Below are positions 1 to 5,193 of a stretch of 5,571 nucleotides of DNA, one piece after another. Each line of letters opens with the position of its first letter. The stretch's first letter is position 1. Below the pieces are notes generated by a model that made no database searches, was not told where the DNA came from, and saw nothing but the letters and a program-made list of their open reading frames with translations. Origin of the DNA: Prevotellaceae bacterium (GTDB lineage Bacteria > Bacteroidota > Bacteroidia > Bacteroidales > UBA932); assembly GCA_031288885.1 (NCBI GenBank), contig JAITQP010000180.1, positions 1 through 5,571 on the forward strand. The letters are read 5' to 3'. Position numbers and translations under genes: made by a program.

Positions 1-20
1 TAAACAAGAACGCCTGACTG

Positions 21-542
21 ATGGATATTTTTGCTCAACTTTTGATAGCCTCGCTGTCGGCGGGGTTAATGCTGTTTGGAGCGGTGTATATGGTGCTGCG
101 CAAGCTGCTTGCCGCCGAAAGCCACCGGCGCAACGTGCAGCTGCTGTCCACCGCCAAGGGAATTACCCTGCCGCTACGCCTGCAAGCGCACGAACGCCTG
201 CTGGTGCTGCTGGAGCGCATTTCGCCCGAGTCGCTGGTGCTGCGCCTGCGCCGCCCCGACACCACCAACGTTGAGCTGCACAGCGAGCTGATTGCCGCCG
301 TGCGCACCGAGTTTGAGCATAACCTCTCGCAGCAGCTGTACGTATCGCCGGAGCTGTGGAGCGTGATTGCCATGGCAAAAAACAGCGTGCTCTCGTGCAT
401 CAACACGTGCGCAACGTCGCTCTCCCCCAGCGATACCTCCATGCAGCTTGCGCAAGCGCTGCTGGAGTGGCACGTGGACAACGAGCTGCCCACCGCCGCC
501 GCCATACAGCAGCTCAAAAGAGAGGTGGCAAGGCTGTTTTAA
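21..542 (+). CDS. DUF7935-like membrane-anchored hypothetical protein
   Basis: This 173-residue protein has no known biochemical function. Residues about 5-27 form one hydrophobic segment, followed by a positively charged stretch (RK at 27-28, HRR at 35-37), which suggests an N-terminal membrane anchor with the rest in the cytoplasm. The soluble part matches, from memory, a family confined to Bacteroidota (DUF7935). Its hallmarks here are RLQAHERLLVLLERISP near residue 53 and EFEHNLSQQLYVSPELW near residue 97, and the length and C-terminal EVARLF also fit. The ATG at 21 places the membrane segment at the very N-terminus, as in relatives. An upstream gene may end just before it: TAA at 1-3 or TGA at 15-17 are candidate stops. 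The aldehyde reductase starts 26 nt after its stop with no visible promoter between them, so the two are probably co-transcribed. The family name is recalled, not searched. Confidence 0.85.
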   Translation: MDIFAQLLIASLSAGLMLFGAVYMVLRKLLAAESHRRNVQLLSTAKGITLPLRLQAHERLLVLLERISPESLVLRLRRPDTTNVELHSELIAAVRTEFEHNLSQQLYVSPELWSVIAMAKNSVLSCINTCATSLSPSDTSMQLAQALLEWHVDNELPTAAAIQQLKREVARLF

Positions 543-568
543 CCATTAATCATTAACATCAATCACTG
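543..568 (+). other. AT-rich spacer with degenerate TAA heptamers
   Basis: This 26-nt gap separates the DUF7935-like gene from yqhD. Starting at the stop codon (540) it reads as three loose 7-nt units, TAACCAT, TAATCAT and TAACATC. I see no TAnnTTTG promoter, no hairpin and no Shine-Dalgarno sequence before the ATG at 569. This fits co-transcription of the two genes. Confidence 0.5.
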
Positions 569-1705
569 ATGAAAAATTTTTCTTACCACAACCCTGTCAA
601 GATTATTTTTGGCAAGCAAACAATAGCCCAAGTGGCTAACGAAATTCCCGCCCACGCCAAGGTGCTGGTAACCTACGGCGGCGGGAGCATCAAGAAAAAC
701 GGCGTGTACGAGCAGGTGAAAGCCGCGCTGTCAGGCTTCAGCCATCTGGAGTTTGGCGGCATTGAGCCAAACCCGCGCTACGAAACCTGCATGAAAGCGG
801 TGGAGCTCATCCGCAGGGAAAAGGTAACGTTCCTGCTGGCGGTAGGCGGCGGCTCGGTGGTTGACGGGACAAAGCTTATTGCAGCAGCCGTGAGCTTCGG
901 GGGCAATCCGTGGGACATTGTTGCAAAGCGCGCGCCCTTTACCGCCGCCCTGCCCATTGGCGTGGTGCTCACGCTGCCCGCCACCGGCACCGAAATGAAC
1001 GGCAACTCCGTAATCACCCGCGCGGAAACGCAGGAAAAGCTATCATTCTCCTCCCCGCTGGCGTACCCCAAGTTCTCCATCCTCGACCCGGAAACCACCT
1101 ACTCGCTGCCGCCCCGTCAGGTCTCAAACGGCGTGGTGGACGCCTTTGTGCACGTTGCCGAGCAGTACATGAACCCGCCGGCAAGCGCGCCGCTGCAGGA
1201 CTACTACGCGGAGAGCATCCTCAAGGTGCTCATCGAGGAGGGCGGCAAGGCGCTGAGCGCGCCCCTCGACTACAACGTCCGCGCAAACGTGATGTGGGCT
1301 GCCACCATGGCGCTCAACGGGCTTATCGCGTGCGGCGTGCCGCAGGACTGGAGCACGCACGAGATTGGGCACGAGCTGACCGCGCTTCATGGGCTTGACC
1401 ACGGGCAAACGCTGGCGGTGGTGATGCCCGGCGTGTGGCGCACGCTCCGCGCACAAAAATTTGACAAGCTGCTGCAAATGGGCGAGCGCGTGTTCGGCAT
1501 CACCGGCGGAGCTCCCGAAGAGCGGGTGGAGGCGGCTATCGACGCTACCGAAAACTTTTTCCGCTCGCTGGGCACCAAAACAAGGCTCTCGGAGTACGGG
1601 CTCAACGCAAGCGTTATTGAGCCCATTGCACAGCGCTTCGCCGCGCGCGGGCACGCTTTCATCACCGCCGATATGGTGCGGGAGGTGCTAACTCAAAGAG
1701 TATAG
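569..1705 (+). CDS. yqhD: YqhD-type iron-containing alcohol dehydrogenase / NADPH-dependent aldehyde reductase
   Basis: This 378-residue cytoplasmic oxidoreductase of the group III metal-dependent alcohol dehydrogenases reduces short- and medium-chain aldehydes to alcohols, mainly for detoxification or fermentation. It aligns closely with remembered E. coli YqhD (387 residues), including the N-terminal IIFGK, the EFGGIEPNPRYET block and the ANVMWAAT..LNGLI block. Cofactor motifs are GGGS at 37-40 and GGGSVVDG at 93-100. The metal ligands D191, H195, H264 and H278 sit exactly three residues before their YqhD counterparts (D194, H198, H267, H281). K157 matches YqhD K160, which contacts NADPH, so NADPH use is likely. 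All key residues are present. The ATG at 569 matches the family N-terminus; there is no Shine-Dalgarno sequence. It is the second gene of a probable pair with the DUF7935-like gene and converges on the dehydrogenase at 1816. Other names used for this group are butanol dehydrogenase or lactaldehyde reductase; the physiological substrate cannot be read from sequence. Confidence 0.95.
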   Translation: MKNFSYHNPVKIIFGKQTIAQVANEIPAHAKVLVTYGGGSIKKNGVYEQVKAALSGFSHLEFGGIEPNPRYETCMKAVELIRREKVTFLLAVGGGSVVDGTKLIAAAVSFGGNPWDIVAKRAPFTAALPIGVVLTLPATGTEMNGNSVITRAETQEKLSFSSPLAYPKFSILDPETTYSLPPRQVSNGVVDAFVHVAEQYMNPPASAPLQDYYAESILKVLIEEGGKALSAPLDYNVRANVMWAATMALNGLIACGVPQDWSTHEIGHELTALHGLDHGQTLAVVMPGVWRTLRAQKFDKLLQMGERVFGITGGAPEERVEAAIDATENFFRSLGTKTRLSEYGLNASVIEPIAQRFAARGHAFITADMVREVLTQRV

Positions 1706-1740
1706 CTTTTAGTGATTTAATGGGCACGAGCGAAAGCGCT

Positions 1741-1786
1741 AAAAAAATTACGCTTCGCGCGATTAACTTTCGCGCGAAGCGTAATT
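1741..1786. terminator. Perfect 17-bp hairpin between convergent genes, likely bidirectional terminator
   Basis: The arms 1746-1762 and 1770-1786 are perfectly complementary over 17 bp around a 7-nt loop. The GC-rich core reads CGCTTCGCGCGA. An A7 run at 1741-1747 overlaps the outer left arm, so a minus-strand transcript ends with the hairpin followed directly by a U-run. This is the classic intrinsic terminator for the dehydrogenase gene, which stops at 1816. For the plus strand the following bases (CTTAATTCC) are only weakly T-rich, so termination of yqhD is plausible but less certain. Confidence 0.85.
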
Positions 1787-1816
1787 CTTAATTCCTAATT
1801 CCTAATTCCTAATTCT
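1782..1816. repeat. Five tandem TAATTCY heptamers
   Basis: Five contiguous 7-bp units read TAATTCT, TAATTCC, TAATTCC, TAATTCC, TAATTCT. The first overlaps the right arm of the terminator hairpin and the last touches the stop codon of the dehydrogenase. Because 7 is not a multiple of 3, successive TAA triplets fall in all three plus-strand frames. The complement likewise carries TAG or TAA in all three minus-strand frames. Confidence 0.9.
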
Positions 1817-2604
1817 CAAGACGGTTGCTTTCCGATGTACGCCAAAATTCCGCCGTCAACGTAGAGGATGTGCCCGTTTACGAAGTTGGAGGCTTCGGAG
1901 GCGAGGAACACCGCCGGCCCTTGCAGGTCGTCCGTTTTTCCCCAGCGCGCCGCGGGGGTGCGCCCAATGATAAAGGTGTTGAAGGGGTGTCCGGCTTCGC
2001 GCAGCGGCGCGGTTTGCGGCGTTTCGATGTAGCCCGGCCCAATGCCGTTGACCTGAATGTTGAACTCTGCCCACTCGCAGGCCAAGTTGCGCGTCAGCAT
2101 CTTCAACCCGCCCTTTGCGGAGGCGTACGCCGACACCGTTTCGCGCCCCAGCTCGCTCATCATGGAGCAGATGTTGATGATTTTTCCGCCGCCTTTCTTT
2201 ATCATGTACGGGGCAACGGTTTTGGACATGATGAACGGCCCGTTGAGGTCAATATCTATCACCTGACGAAAATCCTTAGCGGACATTTCCACGGCGGGTA
2301 TGCGCTTGATGATGCCGGCGTTGTTCACCAGAATATCTATCACGCCCACCTCTTTGGTAATTTGCGCAATGGCGTCGGTCACCTTGTCCTCGTCGGTCAC
2401 GTCAAAGACGTAGCCTTTTGCGTCAACGCCGGCGGCTTTGTACTCGGCTTCGGCTGCCGCCACCTTGTCGGCCAGCAGGTCGTTGAACACAATTTTTGCG
2501 CCCGCAGCCGCCAGCGCCTTGGCAAGAGCCATGCCAATGCCATACGTTGCTCCGGTTACCAGAGCTATCTTCCCGTTGAGAGAAAACTTGTCAATAAAAC
2601 TCAT
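1816..2604 (-). CDS. Gluconate 5-dehydrogenase-like short-chain dehydrogenase
   Basis: This 262-residue cytoplasmic NAD(P)-dependent SDR probably interconverts D-gluconate and 5-keto-D-gluconate in sugar-acid catabolism. Classical SDR features are all present: the nucleotide-binding TGATYGIG at 17-24, NNAG at 94-97, and the catalytic tetrad N121, S147, Y160 and K164 (YASAK). Subfamily assignment rests on long identity with the remembered Streptococcus suis gluconate 5-dehydrogenase, such as KIINICSMMSELGRETVSAY, GIGPGYIETPQTAPLRE and the C-terminal HILYVDGGILAYIGKQP. Length fits the family. Close alternatives are idnO/gno-type enzymes and KduD-type 2-dehydro-3-deoxy-gluconate dehydrogenases; the SMMSELGRE and GILAYIGKQ signatures favour the former, though neighbouring sugar-acid genes are absent. 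The gene lies 30 nt downstream of tRNA-Glu on the same strand with no promoter motif in the gap, so it may share the tRNA promoter. The terminator hairpin at 1741-1786 follows its stop. Confidence 0.92.
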   Translation of the reverse strand: MSFIDKFSLNGKIALVTGATYGIGMALAKALAAAGAKIVFNDLLADKVAAAEAEYKAAGVDAKGYVFDVTDEDKVTDAIAQITKEVGVIDILVNNAGIIKRIPAVEMSAKDFRQVIDIDLNGPFIMSKTVAPYMIKKGGGKIINICSMMSELGRETVSAYASAKGGLKMLTRNLACEWAEFNIQVNGIGPGYIETPQTAPLREAGHPFNTFIIGRTPAARWGKTDDLQGPAVFLASEASNFVNGHILYVDGGILAYIGKQPS

Positions 2605-2634
2605 AGCTGTAATAATTTTGATGTTGGAAAAGAT

Positions 2635-2709
2635 TGGTAGCCCATAGGAGAATCGAACTCCTCTTTCAAGAATGAGAATCTTGCGTCCTAACCGATAGAC
2701 GAATGGGCC
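2635..2709 (-). tRNA. tRNA-Glu (anticodon CTC), CCA encoded
   Basis: The 75-nt minus-strand sequence folds as a full cloverleaf. The acceptor stem is GGCCCAT with ATGGGCT, closing with a G1-U72 wobble. The anticodon stem CAAGA/TCTTG encloses loop TTCTCAT, so the anticodon is CTC (plus-strand 2674-2676), reading GAG. The T-arm is AGGAG/CTCCT with loop TTCGATT. The variable loop has only four bases (AAAG), a known trait of glutamate tRNAs, which lack nucleotide 47. The discriminator is A and the 3' CCA is encoded at 2637-2635. A Bacteroidota-type promoter lies just upstream. The cognate synthetase gene gltX ends 146 nt upstream on the same strand. Confidence 0.97.
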
Positions 2710-2721
2710 ATGCTTGCCGCT

Positions 2722-2737
2722 AAAGCCGTCCGGCTTT
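2722..2737 (-). promoter_or_regulatory. Short hairpin in the tRNA-Glu 5' leader
   Basis: An inverted repeat with 7-bp arms (AAAGCCG and CGGCTTT, two bases between, so realistically 6 bp with a 4-nt loop) lies between the promoter and tRNA position 1. It would form in the precursor leader about 12 nt before the mature 5' end. No T-run follows in the minus direction, so it is not a terminator. A role in leader processing is only a guess. Confidence 0.4.
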
Positions 2738-2746
2738 TAAAGCGCA

Positions 2747-2776
2747 CAAAGATAGCGAGTATTTTTTAATCTGCAA
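2747..2776 (-). promoter_or_regulatory. Bacteroidota-type promoter for tRNA-Glu (and probably the downstream dehydrogenase)
   Basis: On the minus strand the sequence holds TTG (plus 2774-2776), exactly 19 bases, then TATCTTTG (plus 2747-2754). This matches the Bacteroidota vegetative consensus TTG-N19-TAnnTTTG at every defined base and at the preferred spacing. Transcription would start a few bases downstream, leaving a leader of roughly 30 nt before the tRNA. The surroundings are AT-rich, as expected of a strong promoter. Confidence 0.85.
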
Positions 2777-2788
2777 ATTTTTTATCGC

Positions 2789-2852
2789 AAAAAAAAAATG
2801 CGGGAGCTGCTTTGTAGGTAGCAAAACAGATCGCTCGCCGTGATGCGCCCGC
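2789..2852 (-). terminator. Probable intrinsic terminator of the lipA-gltX unit
   Basis: Just past the gltX stop, the minus strand carries GCGGGCGC (plus 2845-2852) and, 37 nt later, GCTCCCGC (plus 2800-2807), which pair in seven of eight positions. A small inner stem (TGCT with AGCA) is possible. One base after the stem comes an uninterrupted T10 (plus 2789-2798). The T-run is excellent, but the stem is long-looped and imperfect, so the exact fold is uncertain. Confidence 0.6.
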
Positions 2853-2855
2853 CCA

Positions 2856-4301
2856 CTAACCGTTAACCATTCTCTCCAGCGACAACTTCATTCGCTCGAT
2901 GGCTTGCTCCTTGCCCAGCAGGACGCACATCTCCGAGGCGCCGCCCGGCGTTGAGAGGTGTCCGGTGACGGCAATTCTGACTATCCAAAGTAGCTGTTTT
3001 TTCTTCAGGTCGCGCTGCGCCGCCAGCTGCTCAAGCGCGGCAAACAGCGCGTCGTTGCTCCAGTCGGCAAGGGGCTCCAGCGCGGCTATCACCGCAGGAA
3101 GGGTCTCCTTGGCCAGCTGCACGGAGGATTTAGACCCTGCATGGTCGAACAGCGACAGGCTGTACCCGTCAAAGCTGTCTATGAACTTTGCGGCGTCCGG
3201 TATGTCGGAGAGGGCGCTGATGCGCGGCCGCAGCAGCTCGCTGAGGAGGGGGAGGTTTACCGACGTGGAGATTGCGCCGTAGTGCGGCGTGGCGAGCGCG
3301 TGCGCGTGCAGCTGCTGCGGGGAGAGCTCCTTCAGGTACTGCGCGTTGAGCCACCGCAGCTTTACCTCGTCAAAAACGGCGGAGGATTTGGATATGCCGC
3401 TCACGTCGAATGCCTCCACCAGCTCTTGCAGGGAGAACTTCTCCACTTCGGTCTTTGGGTTCCAGCCCAGCAGCGCGACGTAGTTCAGTATCGCTTCGGG
3501 CAAAAAACCTTTGGCGATAAAATCCTCAAAGTTGGCGTCGCCGTGCCGCTTGCTCAGCTTGTGCTGCTTGTCCTTCATGATGTGCGGCAGGTGCACGTAG
3601 CGGGGTATTTCCCACCCAAACGCCTCGTAGAGCATGTTGTAGTTTGGCGTGCTGCTGAGGTACTCCATGCCTCGGAAGACGTGGGTTATCTCCATCAGGT
3701 GGTCGTCCACCACGTTGGCGAAGTTGTAGGTGGGGAAGCCATCGGACTTGAGCAGGACGTTGTCGTGCAGCTCCCGATTTTCGACGCTGATTTCGCCGTA
3801 CACCATGTCGGAGAACGTGGTAACGCCCTCCTGCGGCACGTTTTGCCGGATAACCCATGGGGCGCCGGACGCCAGCTTCTCCGCCACCTCCTCCCTGCTG
3901 AGGTGCAGGCAATGCTTGTCGTAGCGCCGGTTGCCCGTTTCGTCGGTCAGCGTGTCGAGGCGCTCCTTGGTGCAGAAGCAGTAGTAGGCGTGCGACGCGC
4001 TTACCAGCTCCTGCGCGTACTTTGCGTAGATATGCTTTCGCTCGCTCTGCGTGTAGGGGCCGCAGCATCCGCCTACGTCGGGGCCTTCGTCGTGCCGCAG
4101 TCCGGCAAGGTTTAGCGTAGCGTAGATGGCCTCAACGGCGTTCTCCACGAGCCGCTCGCGGTCGGTGTCCTCTATGCGCAGGATAAATTGCCCATGGTTT
4201 TTCCTTGCAAACAGGTAGGCGTATAGCGCCGTGCGGAGGTTGCCTATGTGCATAAACCCCGTGGGGCTTGGGGCAAATCTTGTTCTTACAGTGCGTGTCA
4301 T
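2856..4301 (-). CDS. gltX: Glutamyl-tRNA synthetase (zinc-site, Clostridia-like type)
   Basis: This 481-residue class I aminoacyl-tRNA synthetase attaches glutamate to tRNA-Glu in the cytoplasm using ATP. The Rossmann catalytic domain starts with RFAPSPTGFMHIGN, with HIGN at 18-21 as the HIGH motif. KLSKR at 248-252 is the KMSKS loop. RIEDTDRER (42-50) and the LRHDEGPD block are typical. A zinc site is visible as C108-x-C110 and C131-x-H133. The region after about residue 330 is the alpha-helical anticodon-binding part. Length is normal (465-505). From memory, Bacteroides GltX has a differently worded N-terminus (GALHIGGVRTALYNY) and lacks this zinc motif, whereas this protein resembles Clostridia enzymes. 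The ATG at 4301 puts RTRFAPSPTG at the usual distance. It follows lipA by 9 nt and is presumably co-transcribed with it. Whether it also charges tRNA-Gln cannot be judged here. Confidence 0.97.
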   Translation of the reverse strand: MTRTVRTRFAPSPTGFMHIGNLRTALYAYLFARKNHGQFILRIEDTDRERLVENAVEAIYATLNLAGLRHDEGPDVGGCCGPYTQSERKHIYAKYAQELVSASHAYYCFCTKERLDTLTDETGNRRYDKHCLHLSREEVAEKLASGAPWVIRQNVPQEGVTTFSDMVYGEISVENRELHDNVLLKSDGFPTYNFANVVDDHLMEITHVFRGMEYLSSTPNYNMLYEAFGWEIPRYVHLPHIMKDKQHKLSKRHGDANFEDFIAKGFLPEAILNYVALLGWNPKTEVEKFSLQELVEAFDVSGISKSSAVFDEVKLRWLNAQYLKELSPQQLHAHALATPHYGAISTSVNLPLLSELLRPRISALSDIPDAAKFIDSFDGYSLSLFDHAGSKSSVQLAKETLPAVIAALEPLADWSNDALFAALEQLAAQRDLKKKQLLWIVRIAVTGHLSTPGGASEMCVLLGKEQAIERMKLSLERMVNG

Positions 4302-4310
4302 ATTCTAATT

Positions 4311-5156
4311 CTAATTTTTGATTTTCTCTGCGTGGTAGCTCGACCTCACCAGCGGTGCGCTTTCCACGTGCGCAAATCCCTTTTCCTTTCCTACCCTGCG
4401 GTACTCCTCGAATACCTCCGGCGGCACGTACTCCGCCACCGGCACGTTTTTTTCGGAGGGTTGCAGGTACTGCCCGATGGTCATTGCGCTGCACCCCACG
4501 CTCCGCAGGTCGTCCATTGCCTCCATGACCTCCGCGCGCGTTTCCCCCAGCCCCAGCATAATGCCCGATTTTGCCGTTACGCCGCTCGCCGCCACCTGCC
4601 GTATCACCTCCAGCGACGTTTCGTAGGTTGCGCGGCTGCGTATGCCTTTGGAGAGCCGCCTCACGGTCTCCAAGTTGTGCGACACGACCTCCGGACGAGC
4701 GTCGAGAACGAGGGCTATCAGCTCCCTCCGGCCCTGAAAATCGGGGATGAGCGTTTCCATGGTGGTGGTGGGGTTGAGCGCCTTCACCGCCTGTATCACC
4801 CGCACCCAGTGCGCTGCGCCCAAGTCCGGCAGGTCGTCCCTGTCCACCGAGGTGATTACGGCGTGGCGCAGCTGCAGGAGCTTTACCGAGCGGGCAATGT
4901 TTTCAGGCTCTTGGGGGTCGAGGGGAGCGGGGCGTCCCGTTTTCACGTTGCAAAACTTGCAGGAGCGGGTGCAAACGTCGCCGCCAACCATGAACGTTGC
5001 CGTGCCGCGCGCCCAGCAGTCGCTCCGGTTGGGGCACAAGCCGTCCGTGCAGATGGTGTGCAGCCGGTGCGTGCGCACTATTTCGTTCACCTGCATGTAG
5101 GCCTTTCCCTGCGGGAGCCGCGTTTTCAGCCATTCGGGTTTTCTTTTGCCAACCAT
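4311..5156 (-). CDS. lipA: Lipoyl synthase
   Basis: This 281-residue radical-SAM enzyme inserts two sulfurs into octanoyl groups carried on lipoyl domains (for example glycine-cleavage H protein or 2-oxoacid dehydrogenase E2), making lipoamide in the cytoplasm. The auxiliary 4Fe-4S cluster ligands are C36, C41 and C47 (C-x4-C-x5-C in CTDGLCPNRSDCW). The radical-SAM cluster ligands are C62, C66 and C69 (CTRSCKFC). The C-terminal RSSYHA at 271-276 carries the conserved serine that ligates the auxiliary cluster. ITSVDRDDLPD and SGIMLGLGE are further family blocks. It is shorter than E. coli LipA (321) because the N-terminal extension is absent. The ATG at 5156 leaves the conserved KPEWL at residues 6-10. 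It begins 37 nt after the nuclease-domain gene and ends 9 nt before gltX. No lipB or lplA is visible in the window. Confidence 0.98.
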   Translation of the reverse strand: MVGKRKPEWLKTRLPQGKAYMQVNEIVRTHRLHTICTDGLCPNRSDCWARGTATFMVGGDVCTRSCKFCNVKTGRPAPLDPQEPENIARSVKLLQLRHAVITSVDRDDLPDLGAAHWVRVIQAVKALNPTTTMETLIPDFQGRRELIALVLDARPEVVSHNLETVRRLSKGIRSRATYETSLEVIRQVAASGVTAKSGIMLGLGETRAEVMEAMDDLRSVGCSAMTIGQYLQPSEKNVPVAEYVPPEVFEEYRRVGKEKGFAHVESAPLVRSSYHAEKIKN

Positions 5157-5193
5157 TTGGGGGATGCTGCTTTTGGGTATGAAATTGATTTTA

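Noticed and set aside
1729..1747. AGCG-AAAG-CGCT mini-hairpin followed by A7
   Set aside because: A 4-bp stem followed by A on the plus strand is not a terminator; the A-run is explained as the T-tail of the minus-strand hairpin terminator.
1746..1786. Hairpin as a MITE or insertion-sequence remnant
   Set aside because: No target duplication or transposase remnant. Its position after a stop codon with a U-run fits a terminator.
1825..2640. Plus-strand open frame (271 codons) opposite the short-chain dehydrogenase
   Set aside because: It mirrors a gene with complete SDR motifs and runs on into the antisense of the tRNA gene, with no recognisable protein features.
2635..2709. tRNA-Glu as an integration site for a mobile element
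   Set aside because: No integrase, no direct repeat of the tRNA 3' end, and normal genes on both sides.
3141..4115. Long plus-strand open frame (324 codons) opposite gltX
   Set aside because: It is fully antisense to a clear synthetase gene, has low-complexity Val/Arg/Gly-rich translation and no family features. GC-rich third positions of the real gene suppress stops on this strand.
4301..4317. Short ATTCTA repeat between lipA and gltX
   Set aside because: Only two 6-nt units, not in register with the heptamers elsewhere; too short to call a repeat.
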